Source: Trebonia kvetii
GTDB taxonomy: Bacteria > Actinomycetota > Actinomycetes > Streptosporangiales > Streptosporangiaceae
Length of the DNA: 64,000 nt
Assembly (NCBI RefSeq): GCF_007827045.1
Contig: NZ_RPFW01000004.1
Location: forward strand, 924,792 to 988,791
Direction of reading: 5' to 3'
Notes under the pieces: model-generated
What the model was told of the DNA's origin: nothing
The model's database searches: none
What the model saw: the letters and a program-made list of their open reading frames with translations, nothing else
In this document: positions 25,633-33,205 of the stretch, in pieces
Layout of the letters: each line of letters starts with the position of its first letter
How positions within the stretch are numbered: position 1 is the stretch's first letter
Made by a program: the position numbers and the translations under genes

Positions 25633-26019
25633 ATGGCTGGAACCGATCCTGTCCGGCGGGTGAGCGGCGAATACCTGCAGGTACAGACGACGACGGATTC
25701 CCGGGCCGAGGCGATGGACCTGGCCAGGGCGGCGGTCGAGGCACGGCTGGCGGCCTGCGGCCAGGTGGCGGGTCCCGTCGCCTCCACCTACTGGTGGAAC
25801 GACGAGATCGAGCGCTCCGAGGAATGGTTCGTCTTCTTCAAGCTGCCCGCCGACCGCTACGAGGCGCTTGCCGCGTTCCTCGCCGAGCGGCACAGCTACG
25901 ACGAGCCGGAGATCTTGGCAACCCCGTTCGCGGCGGGCTCGGCATCCTTCCTGAACTGGATCACCGAGGAGACCCGCCCGCGCGACCAGGCCGAGGTGGT
26001 GGCGCCCGCGGATTCTTAG
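25633..26019 (+). CDS. cutA: CutA-type divalent-cation tolerance protein
   Basis: The 128-residue protein has the CutA1 fold markers: YLQVQTTTDSRAEAMDLARA, then RLAACGQVAGPVASTYWWND with the conserved CxQ and the YWW segment. EEWFVFFKLPADRYEAL and HSYDEPEILATP follow. CutA forms stable trimers; a role in copper tolerance is debated. The N-terminal 10 residues and the acidic tail are poorly conserved. The ATG at 25633 is used. It is divergent from purC and convergent with the histidine phosphatase. Confidence 0.9.
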   Translation: MAGTDPVRRVSGEYLQVQTTTDSRAEAMDLARAAVEARLAACGQVAGPVASTYWWNDEIERSEEWFVFFKLPADRYEALAAFLAERHSYDEPEILATPFAAGSASFLNWITEETRPRDQAEVVAPADS

Positions 26020-26029
26020 CCGGCTCCCG

Positions 26030-26671
26030 TCAGGAGGACGGCGGCACGTTCCAGGCCAGGATCACGCTCTGGTCGTGTTCCGTGCCCAGGCTGGACATCG
26101 TGCCTGTATCCAGGCGGAACAGCCGCCCGTCGGCCGGGTGCAGGCCGAGCCAGCGAGCGGTGAGCACGCGCAGCACGTGCCCGTGCGCGACGAGCACGAC
26201 GTCGCCGTCGGACAGCAGCGGCGCGGCTCGCTTGAGCACCCGGTCCACCCGTTCGCCGACCGACTCCACCGTCTCGCCCGGGTGCTCGGCGTCCCCGGGG
26301 ATGATCCCGTCCCGCCACAGCGACCAGCCGGGCCGCTGCTGCTGTATTTCGGCGGTGGTGATGCCCTCGTAGCCGCCGTAGTCCCATTCCCACAGGTCGG
26401 GATCCTGCTTCGGCGCCGGGGCGCCCACGCTGCCCGGCACGCCGGGCATGCCGAGGCCCGCGAGCTCCGCGGTCGCCGTGGCGCGCCGCGCCGGGCTGGT
26501 GAACACCGCGGCGATCCGGAACCCCGCCGCGACCCGCCTGGCGAGCATCGGCGCCAGTGCGGCGGCGTCGGCCTCGCCCTTCGCGGTGAGCGGGATGTCG
26601 GTCCGGCCGGTGTGCCGTCCGGCGGCGGACCACTCCGTCTGCCCGTGCCTGAGCAAGATCAGGTCTCCCAT
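26030..26671 (-). CDS. Histidine phosphatase / phosphoglycerate-mutase-like protein
   Basis: The protein of 213 residues has the catalytic phospho-histidine motif LILLRHGQTEW at residue 5 and the Arg in FTSPARRATATAEL. The catalytic acid region is WEWDYGGYEGITTAEIQ, and the second His is in VVLVAHGHVLRVL. This is the branch that includes small acid phosphatases and phosphoglycerate-mutase-like proteins such as GpmB. The start is taken at MGDLILLRH (26671); MMVA at 26683 is a possible longer start. The substrate cannot be read. Confidence 0.88.
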   Translation of the reverse strand: MGDLILLRHGQTEWSAAGRHTGRTDIPLTAKGEADAAALAPMLARRVAAGFRIAAVFTSPARRATATAELAGLGMPGVPGSVGAPAPKQDPDLWEWDYGGYEGITTAEIQQQRPGWSLWRDGIIPGDAEHPGETVESVGERVDRVLKRAAPLLSDGDVVLVAHGHVLRVLTARWLGLHPADGRLFRLDTGTMSSLGTEHDQSVILAWNVPPSS

Positions 26672-26737
26672 GGCAACCATCATCCCAGCCCCCGATCGAG
26701 GCGGACTCACCGCTCCCCTGATAACAGCAAGAAGCGG

Positions 26738-26803
26738 CGGACGCCGCAAAGCAGCCGACGGGCGCCCGTTAAAGCAGCCTGCGGACGCCGCTACAGCAGT
26801 CGG
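26738..26803. repeat. Three degenerate ~21-bp repeats across the SCP2-like stop codon
   Basis: GCGGACGCCGCTACAGCAGT (26781-26800), GGCGCCCGTTAAAGCAGCCT (26761-26780) and CGGACGCCGCAAAGCAGCC (from 26738) are related units. The CTA in the first is the minus-strand stop of the gene ending at 26791; the second unit has TTA (TAA) at the same place. Confidence 0.6.
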
Positions 26804-27132
26804 CGCAGCCGGAACAGGTCCTTCACCGACGCCTCGATCTTCACCCGGCCGGACATCCAGGCCCTGGCGATGTTCATCGGCTGCTCGGCGAGCGAGACCA
26901 CCTCGTCGCTCTTGGCCGTCATCCGGATGTCGGCGGGCGGCTCGCCCGGCGCGAGTTCCCGTACCGGGTCGTCACCCGTGCCGAGCACCGTCACATAGGT
27001 GACGTCAAGGTCGGGAATGGTGACGCTGATCCTCCGGTTCCCGAAATACTGCTCCCTGTCGGCTGGGCTGAGCTCGGAGAGCCTGCCAGCCAGCTTCTGC
27101 AGTGCCGTGCGGCACTCTTCGGCGGACGCCAT
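26791..27132 (-). CDS. SCP2-like (sterol-carrier-fold) small protein
   Basis: The 113-residue protein starts MASAEECRTALQKLAGRL and contains NRRISVTIPDLDVTYVTVL. It ends with the SCP2-like sequence DEVVSLAEQPMNIARAWMSG and KIEASVKDLFRLRRLL. The latter is the usual end of actinobacterial SCP2 sterol-binding-domain proteins, in which a hydrophobic groove binds lipid-like ligands. GAGGAG lies about ten bases before the ATG. It is divergent from the small 27230 gene and sits next to tlyA, an arrangement I recall from other actinomycetes. The ligand is unknown. Confidence 0.75.
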   Translation of the reverse strand: MASAEECRTALQKLAGRLSELSPADREQYFGNRRISVTIPDLDVTYVTVLGTGDDPVRELAPGEPPADIRMTAKSDEVVSLAEQPMNIARAWMSGRVKIEASVKDLFRLRRLL

Positions 27133-27229
27133 GGGCACGTCGCTCCTCGGTGGGCGGTACGGTTCCAGCGGAGGGTAGCGCACGCGGAGTACCAGCCGGG
27201 ATACCGGTCGCCATCGGGGAGAGGAAACA

Positions 27230-27550
27230 ATGGATCCAGAACGGTTGCCGCCGGCTCTCGCCCCCACCGGTGACCCCCGGGTCGACGCGGCCATCGAGCG
27301 GCTCGCCACGATCGGCGAGCTGGAACTCGTCAGGCGGCCCATGGTCTTGGAGGACGTGCACGCCAAGCTGCGCGCGATCCTTGGCGAGCTCGGCGGTCCA
27401 GGCGGGCCAGTGCCTGGCGGCCCAGTTCCCGGCGGCCCAGTTCTCGGCGGTCCAGTCCCCGGCGGTGCGGTCACTGGCGGTGCGGTTCACGGTGGCTCAT
27501 CGCGGCCAGGCGAGCCCGGCCGGCCCGGCGAGCAGGCCGAGCTTGGCTGA
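27230..27550 (+). CDS. Small protein with Gly-Pro-Val repeat tail, unknown function
   Basis: The 106-residue protein has a conserved-looking N-terminal half (DPRVDAAIERLATIGELELV, then RRPMVLEDVHAKLRAILGEL). A low-complexity tail follows, made of repeated GGPVP-type pentamers encoded by a 15-bp tandem repeat (about 27387-27490). ATG has GAGAGGAAAC upstream. The gene is 30 bases before tlyA and is probably co-transcribed with it. A similar short gene often precedes tlyA in actinomycetes. The start codon region ATGGATCCAGAACGGTTGC resembles the core of the dispersed element. Confidence 0.65.
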   Translation: MDPERLPPALAPTGDPRVDAAIERLATIGELELVRRPMVLEDVHAKLRAILGELGGPGGPVPGGPVPGGPVLGGPVPGGAVTGGAVHGGSSRPGEPGRPGEQAELG

Positions 27551-27580
27551 GCGGCCGGACTTGGCTGGCGGGGGGCGGGC

Positions 27581-28525
27581 GTGACCGCGCGGGCGCGGCT
27601 CGACGCGGAACTGGTCCGCCGGGGCCTGGCGAGGTCGCGGGAGCAGGCCGCCGAGCTGATCGCGGCCGGCCGGGTCGCCGTGGCAGGCCAGACTGCGTCG
27701 AAGCCGGCCACCCAGGTGGCGAGGGACGCGCCGGTCACCGTCGCCGACGACACCGACGCGGGACCGCGGTACGTGTCGCGGGGCGGGCACAAGCTGGCGG
27801 GCGCGCTCGCCGTGTTCGCCGGGTTCGACGTCGCGGGCAAGCGCTGCCTTGACGCGGGCGCGTCGACCGGGGGATTCACCGACGTCCTGCTGCGCGCGGG
27901 CGCCGCGCACGTGGTCGCGGCCGATGTCGGCTACGGCCAGCTCGCCTGGTCGCTGCGGACCGACGAGCGGGTCACCGTGCTTGACCGGGTGAACGTCAGA
28001 TCGCTGGACCCCGCCCTGGTGGCGCCGCCGCCCGAGGTGGTGGTGGCCGACCTGTCGTTCATCTCGCTGACCCTGGTGCTGCCGTCGCTCGCCGCCTGCG
28101 CGGCGCCGGACGCCGACTTCGCGCTCATGGTCAAGCCGCAGTTCGAGGTGGGCAAGGGCAAGGTAGGCCCGCGCGGCGTGGTGCGCAGCCCGCAAGACAG
28201 GGCCGCGGCGGTCCGCACGGTGTGCGACGCCGCCTGGTCGCTCGGCCTCGGCGTCAAGGGCGTGACGGCGAGCACGCTGCCCGGACCGTCGGGGAACGTC
28301 GAGTACTTCGCCTGGTTCCGCCGCGGCTCGCCGCCCCTCGACGACGCCGACCTGAACCAGGCCATCGAGTCGGGCCCGCAGTTATCCAGGGAGATGACCC
28401 CATACTCCGCTTGCCCGCCCGCCCGGCCCGGGGTACCCGCTCAGCCAGAAATTACCGTGGACCATCCGCGGCGCTATTCGCCATTTCTGACCCACAATCA
28501 CCTGAATGACCGGATTGGTGGGTGA
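27581..28525 (+). CDS. tlyA: TlyA-family rRNA 2'-O-methyltransferase / hemolysin-like
   Basis: The protein has an S4 RNA-binding domain at residues 3-60 (RLDAELVRRGLARSREQAAE) and an FtsJ-like methyltransferase domain. The latter has the start YVSRGGHKLAGAL, the SAM motif CLDAGASTGGFTDVLLRAGA, VVADLSFISLTLVLPSL and MVKPQFEVGKGKVG. TlyA methylates 16S and 23S rRNA ribose and affects capreomycin sensitivity. Homologues usually end soon after LDDADLNQAIESGP. Here the frame continues for about 45 residues of unrelated, Pro/His-rich sequence, suggesting loss of the original stop. It is followed by nadK and recN, a conserved actinobacterial order. Confidence 0.92.
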   Translation: MTARARLDAELVRRGLARSREQAAELIAAGRVAVAGQTASKPATQVARDAPVTVADDTDAGPRYVSRGGHKLAGALAVFAGFDVAGKRCLDAGASTGGFTDVLLRAGAAHVVAADVGYGQLAWSLRTDERVTVLDRVNVRSLDPALVAPPPEVVVADLSFISLTLVLPSLAACAAPDADFALMVKPQFEVGKGKVGPRGVVRSPQDRAAAVRTVCDAAWSLGLGVKGVTASTLPGPSGNVEYFAWFRRGSPPLDDADLNQAIESGPQLSREMTPYSACPPARPGVPAQPEITVDHPRRYSPFLTHNHLNDRIGG

Positions 28526-28722
28526 ACAAATCTGGATAAAGCGGGCAAATTACCTCGCCTTGAAGATCCTTTGCCGCGGGTGACCCACGATCACGAACTG
28601 AAGGGGCGCCCGCGGGCCAGCGTGGGGCCGGCTACCCGCTGGCTGCACTCGCCGTGGGTCGGTTCTGTTACGGGCACGGCCGCGTGCCATTGCCGTCACC
28701 CGGGGGCGGTAAGTTGCACGCG

Positions 28723-29751
28723 ATGGGTGAAACCAAGCGGACGATGCTGGTGCTCGCGCACACCGGCAGGGAAAGCGCCCGGACGAGCGCGCGGCAGGTG
28801 ATCGAGCGGCTGGCCGCGGCGGGCGTCGCGGTGCGGGTGACGGACGCCGAGGTTCCCGCGCTTGAGTGCGCGGGTGCGACCGTCGTCCCCGCCGGACCCG
28901 CCGCCGCCGATGGCGCGGAACTCGTCATCGTCCTTGGCGGCGACGGGACGCTGCTGCGCGCCGCCGAGCTCGCCCGCCCCGCGGGCACCCCCCTGATCGG
29001 CGTGAACCTCGGGCACATCGGCTTTCTCGCCGAGGCGGAGCCCGAGGGTCTTACCGAGACCGTGGACGCGCTGCTCGCGGGGAAGTACTGGGTTGAGGAG
29101 CGGATGACTCTCGACGTGGTCGCCCGCGACAACGGCACCGAGATCGCGCGCACCTGGGCGCTGAACGAGATGACCGTGGAAAAGGCGGCACGCGAGCGGA
29201 TGGTCGAGGTCATCATCGAGGTGGATGGCCGCCCACTGTCCCGGTGGGGCTGCGACGGCGTGGTGTGCGCCACGCCGACCGGGTCGACTGCCTACGCCTT
29301 CTCGGCCGGCGGCCCTGTCGTCTGGCCCGAGGTGGAAGCACTGCTCATGGTGCCGCTCGCGGCGCACGCGCTGTTCGCAAGGCCGCTCGTCGTCTCGCCT
29401 GACTCGGTACTCGCCGTTGAGCTCGTGCCCGACGGGGGCGAGTCGGCCGCGGGACAGGAGCGAGCGCCCGACGCCGCGCTCCACAAGGCGCGCGTCGCCG
29501 ATGGCGGCGACACCGCGGCGGACCGCGCGGTGCTGTGGTGCGACGGCCGGCGCCGGTTCGACCTGCCGCCAGGCGCCAGGGTCGAGGTGCGCCGCGGCGT
29601 GCTGCCGGTGTCGCTGGCCCGGGTGCACGGCCTGACGGCCGAGGCGGACGCGGGAGGCACGCCGGCGGGCGGCGAGTTCACTGACCGCCTGGTGGCCAAG
29701 TTTGGCCTGCCGGTCGCCGGCTGGCGCGGCAGGTCGGGACCGCGTCGCTGA
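28723..29751 (+). CDS. nadK: NAD kinase
   Basis: The enzyme of 342 residues phosphorylates NAD to NADP. The motif LVIVLGGDGTLLRAAELA contains the GGDGT signature with the catalytic Asp. LIGVNLGHIGFLAEAEP follows, then ALNEMTVEKA with the NE motif, and CDGVVCATPTGSTAYAFSAG. An insertion of about 30 residues (GGESAAGQERAPDAALHKAR) interrupts the late beta-sandwich. The ATG at 28723 (MGETKRTMLVLAHTG) is chosen over an upstream in-frame start at 28654; the ribosome binding site is weak (GGCGG). It lies between tlyA and recN. Confidence 0.93.
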   Translation: MGETKRTMLVLAHTGRESARTSARQVIERLAAAGVAVRVTDAEVPALECAGATVVPAGPAAADGAELVIVLGGDGTLLRAAELARPAGTPLIGVNLGHIGFLAEAEPEGLTETVDALLAGKYWVEERMTLDVVARDNGTEIARTWALNEMTVEKAARERMVEVIIEVDGRPLSRWGCDGVVCATPTGSTAYAFSAGGPVVWPEVEALLMVPLAAHALFARPLVVSPDSVLAVELVPDGGESAAGQERAPDAALHKARVADGGDTAADRAVLWCDGRRRFDLPPGARVEVRRGVLPVSLARVHGLTAEADAGGTPAGGEFTDRLVAKFGLPVAGWRGRSGPRR

Positions 29752-29935
29752 TGACGCCACGGAAACGCTTTCGATCGAAATGTTTGCTTGAAGCCGTCAA
29801 TGCCGCAAGACTGAATGCAAACAATTCAGCGAATTGATCGCGAGGGAGATGTGACCGTGCCCGAGCCGCCGCGAGTGTCGGCCGCGACGGGTAGAGTCGG
29901 CGGGGGTTGGGTCGAGAAGGAGACTGCTGGCGGTC

Positions 29936-31795
29936 ATGCTTGAGGAAGTGCGCATCACCGGGCTCGGGGTCATCAACGACGCGCTGCTCGAGCTCTCGCC
30001 CGGTTTCACCGCGCTGACCGGGGAGACCGGAGCCGGCAAGACCATGGTCGTTACCGGGCTCGGCCTGCTCTTCGGCGGCCGCGCCGATCCGTCCAGGGTC
30101 CGGCCCGACGCGCAGCGTGCCTCCGTTGAGGGACGGCTGCGCACCGACCCGCGCGGCAAAGTCGCGCAGCAGGTCGAGGAGGCAGGCGGCGACCTCGATG
30201 AGGACGGCACGCTGGTGCTGACCAGGACCGTGTCCGGCGAGGGACGGTCCCGCGCGTTCGCAGGCGGCCGCTCGGTCCCCGTCTCGCTGCTCACCTACCT
30301 GGCCGACGACTTGGTGGCGGTGCACGGCCAGTCCGACCAGCAGCAGCTGCTCAAGCCAGGCAGGCAGCGCGAGTCACTCGACAAATACGCCGGCGGCGTG
30401 CTCGCCGAGGTGCTCGCCGACTACCAGCGCGCCTACGGCAGGCACCGCGCGGTCAGGGACGAGCTCACCACGCTCACCACGGAGGCCAGGGCCCGCGCCG
30501 CGGAGGCGGAGGAACTGCGCGCCGGGCTCACCGACATCGAGAAGCTCAACCCGGTGGCCGGCGAGGAGGCCGCGCTGCGGGCGGAAGAGGACAAGCTGTC
30601 CAACGCCGACGAGCTGAACGCCGCCGCGACGACCGCGCACGAGGCGCTGCTCGGCGATCCGACCGCGGGCACCGACGGAGCGGACGCGGTCACCCTGCTC
30701 GGCCACGCGCGGCGGGCGCTCGACGCGGTGCGCCGCCACGACACCGAGATCGACGGGGTCGCGGAACGGCTGTCCGAGGCCGCCTACCTGATCTCCGAAG
30801 TGGCCGGCGAGCTCGCCACGTACATCCAGTCGATCGACGCCGACCCGGCGCGGCTCGCGGCCGTTCAGGAACGGCGCGCCGTCCTCGGCCGGATCATCAG
30901 GCTCTACGGGCCGGGCGGCGTCAACGCGCGGGTCAACGGCGCGCCCGTGACTCTGGAAGCCCCGCCGGCCGGCAGTGCCGCGCCGTCAGAGGCCGACGAC
31001 TGGTCCGCGACAGGCGAGGCAGTGCCCGCGGCGGGCGACGCCGCGCCGACGGCGGAACGCGACGACATCGCGTACGTGCTGGCCTGGGCGCGGCTCGCCG
31101 CCGTCCGGGTCTCCGAGCTCGACAACGACGACGAGACGATCGCCGAGCTCACCGCCGCCGAGGCGGAGCTCTCCGCGCAGGTCACCGAGATGGCGGGACG
31201 GCTGTCACGGCTGCGGGCCGAGGCGGGGGAGCGGTTCGCCGCCGACGTCACCGCCGAGCTGACCGCGCTCGCCATGCCGCACGCCCGCATCTCCGTGGTG
31301 CTCACGCCGTTGAGCGAACCGGGGCCGCACGGCATCGACGACGTGGAGATCCGGCTGGCGTCCAACCCCGGCGCGCCCGCCCTGCCGCTGCACAAGGGCG
31401 CCTCCGGCGGCGAACTGTCCCGGGTGATGCTCGCGATCGAGGTGGTCTTCGCCGGGGCGGACCCCGTACCGACGTTCGTCTTCGACGAGGTGGACGCGGG
31501 CGTCGGCGGCAAGGCCGCGGTCGAGATCGGCCGCCGCTTGGCCATGCTGGCACGGCTCGCCCAGGTCATCGTGGTCACCCACCTGCCGCAGGTCGCCGCG
31601 TTCGCCGACAACCACCTGGTGGTCGCCAAGTCGAGCGACGGCCTGATCACCAGCACCAGCGTGCTCCGCCTCGACCACGAGGGCCGGGTCCGCGAGCTGT
31701 CGCGGATGCTCGCCGGACTCGAGGAATCCGAGTTCGGCCAGGCGCACGCCGCCGAACTGCTCGCGATGGCCGCCGACCAGGCCTCCCGGCCGTAA
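29936..31795 (+). CDS. recN: DNA repair protein RecN (SMC-like ATPase)
   Basis: The 619-residue protein has the Walker A FTALTGETGAGKTMVVTGLG near residue 30, and VHGQSDQQQLLKPGRQRESL near residue 125. A central coiled-coil region carries an inserted hinge-like stretch (residues 340-375, Pro/Ala-rich). The ABC signature is KGASGGELSRVMLAIEVVF, and Walker B with the D-loop is PTFVFDEVDAGVGGKAA. RecN gathers and holds double-strand break ends. The ATG has AAGGAG about 14 bases upstream. No LexA box of the GAAC-N4-GTTC type is evident in the 185-base gap, although there is an AT-rich patch near 29760-29840. Confidence 0.95.
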   Translation: MLEEVRITGLGVINDALLELSPGFTALTGETGAGKTMVVTGLGLLFGGRADPSRVRPDAQRASVEGRLRTDPRGKVAQQVEEAGGDLDEDGTLVLTRTVSGEGRSRAFAGGRSVPVSLLTYLADDLVAVHGQSDQQQLLKPGRQRESLDKYAGGVLAEVLADYQRAYGRHRAVRDELTTLTTEARARAAEAEELRAGLTDIEKLNPVAGEEAALRAEEDKLSNADELNAAATTAHEALLGDPTAGTDGADAVTLLGHARRALDAVRRHDTEIDGVAERLSEAAYLISEVAGELATYIQSIDADPARLAAVQERRAVLGRIIRLYGPGGVNARVNGAPVTLEAPPAGSAAPSEADDWSATGEAVPAAGDAAPTAERDDIAYVLAWARLAAVRVSELDNDDETIAELTAAEAELSAQVTEMAGRLSRLRAEAGERFAADVTAELTALAMPHARISVVLTPLSEPGPHGIDDVEIRLASNPGAPALPLHKGASGGELSRVMLAIEVVFAGADPVPTFVFDEVDAGVGGKAAVEIGRRLAMLARLAQVIVVTHLPQVAAFADNHLVVAKSSDGLITSTSVLRLDHEGRVRELSRMLAGLEESEFGQAHAAELLAMAADQASRP

Positions 31796-31809
31796 CCGGC
31801 CGACGTGGC

Positions 31810-32088
31810 GGCCGAGGAGAACAGCGGTTCGCCGGACATAACGGCGGCCAGCTCCAGGTTGCATTGATCGAGGGCCATCCCGCAGCCAGCGGGACCGTGA
31901 ACCAGGGAGCTGACATGACCGGCAATTACCGCAAAGACCCCGAGGCCGTCTCCCGGCTGACCCCGGAACAGTACCGGGTCACCCAGAAGAACGGCACCGA
32001 GCCGCCGTTCAGGAACGAGCACTGGGACAACAAGGAGCCCGGCATCTACGTCGACGTCGTCTCCGGCGAACCGCTGTTCTCCTCGGCC
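31810..32088. repeat. 27-bp perfect inverted repeat, msrB leader versus msrB coding region
   Basis: Bases 31810-31836 (GGCCGAGGAGAACAGCGGTT and then CGCCGGA) are the exact reverse complement of 32062-32088 inside msrB, the codons for SGEPLFSSA. The arms are 225 bases apart; the left arm starts 15 bases after the recN stop. In an mRNA spanning both, they could pair. Confidence 0.9.
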
Positions 32089-32385
32089 AGCAAGTTCGAC
32101 AGCCACACCGGCTGGCCGAGCTTCACCGCCCCGATCGAGCGCGGCAACGTGGTCAGCCGCCGCGATTTCAAGATGCTGATACCCAGGACCGAGGTCCGCT
32201 CCGCCCACGGCGACAGCCACCTGGGCCACGTGTTCCGCGACGGGCCCAGGGAAGCCGGAGGCCTGCGCTACTGCATCAACTCCGCCGCCCTCCGCTTCAT
32301 CCCGGCCGCCGACCTCGAACGCGAAGGCTACGGCGCCTACCGCAAGCTCTTCGAACCCGCCGACGACACCGGCGGCAAATCATGA
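31915..32385 (+). CDS. msrB: Peptide-methionine (R)-S-oxide reductase
   Basis: The 156-residue enzyme reduces the R form of methionine sulfoxide. It shows LTPEQYRVTQKNGTEPPF at the start, GIYVDVVSGEPLFSSASKFD, DSHTGWPSFTAPI, then HGDSHLGHVFRDGP and the catalytic Cys in GLRYCINSAALRF. The CxxC pairs that bind zinc in many MsrBs are absent (SGEPLF instead of CGxPLF), and the usual resolving Cys in SGCGWPSF is replaced by SHTGWPSF. It should therefore be a zinc-free enzyme that uses a single Cys or an external reductant. ATG has GGGAGC upstream. A 27-bp inverted copy of part of the gene lies in its leader. Confidence 0.93.
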   Translation: MTGNYRKDPEAVSRLTPEQYRVTQKNGTEPPFRNEHWDNKEPGIYVDVVSGEPLFSSASKFDSHTGWPSFTAPIERGNVVSRRDFKMLIPRTEVRSAHGDSHLGHVFRDGPREAGGLRYCINSAALRFIPAADLEREGYGAYRKLFEPADDTGGKS

Positions 32386-32713
32386 CGACCGCGCCGGCAA
32401 TCCCCGCCTACGCGCCCAGCGCGGCCTCGGAAACCAGCCCGGCGCGGCGGCCGGTAGAGCGGCAACTCTGCGGTCAGCGCGATGTCGGTCGTGTACGTAA
32501 GGTGCGGCTCGGTCCTCGGACACCCAAAACGGTGAAAAATCCCGAAACGGACACCGCTTGAACACGCGGTGGTGGCTTTTCTCCGCTTGGGGAGAATCCG
32601 CTTTATTGCGTATTCCGCCGCACCAGGGGAAGCCGCACGCGTGCCGCCCGAGGGCTAGGGTACGTGCCCAAGTCCTTGACGCCAGCCGTTGCAGGATCGG
32701 AGCGGCCGTCACG
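32386..32713. other. Intergenic region with no convincing gene
   Basis: I see no codon-biased frame here. A short stem TTCTCC-GCTTGG-GGAGAA lies at about 32576-32594 and could act as a terminator for convergent transcripts. This is where gene content changes from conserved housekeeping genes to the accessory block. Confidence 0.5.
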
Positions 32714-33205
32714 TCAACTCGCGCTGCTGCCGCCGTTGTGTGCGCCGCGCCCGCTGCTCAGCAGCTCATAGGCGATGCCTGTCGCGACGGCGTATACCGC
32801 GTGGTGGAAGGCGTCGATCGCGATTTCCTGCGGTGCCCAGAAGATGGCCGGCGGGGCGATGTCCAGTGCGGGCAGGGTCACCTGTGCGCTGCCCCATACG
32901 GCGGCGCCGTGGGCCGCCGTCGCAGCGCGCGGCGGCAGGCCGACGGTATCGAGCAGTCCGCGCACTATTCCCCAGCCGGTGCCATAGCCCCAGTGCGCCA
33001 GGTCGTTGAACCGTGCACGGGCGATGTCGTCCTCGAAGGATGTGATCCCCAGCGCTTTGGCCGTCGCCCGGGCTGGCGCCGAACTCGGCTTGCGGTGACG
33101 GAGCCGCGCCTCGAGCGTACTCGAGGCTGTCATTGCCGCGGTCCCGGCGAGGCCAGCCACCAGCCCCTTGCCGATGCTGCTGGCCAGTTTTTCAGCGGTT
33201 CTCAC
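32714..33205 (-). CDS. Hypothetical membrane-associated protein (DUF1440/YagU-like)
   Basis: The protein has 163 residues with a Gly/Ala-rich amphipathic N-terminus (IGKGLVAGLAGTAAMTASST) and a HWGYGTGWGIVRGLLDT segment. Another hydrophobic stretch is near AVYAVATGIAYELLS. The GLAGTAAM and HWGYG pattern is reminiscent of YagU-like inner-membrane proteins. The GTG start overlaps the stop of the GMC oxidoreductase gene by four bases (GTGA), so it is coupled to it. The function is unknown; it may anchor or support the oxidoreductase. Confidence 0.65.
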   Translation of the reverse strand: MRTAEKLASSIGKGLVAGLAGTAAMTASSTLEARLRHRKPSSAPARATAKALGITSFEDDIARARFNDLAHWGYGTGWGIVRGLLDTVGLPPRAATAAHGAAVWGSAQVTLPALDIAPPAIFWAPQEIAIDAFHHAVYAVATGIAYELLSSGRGAHNGGSSAS

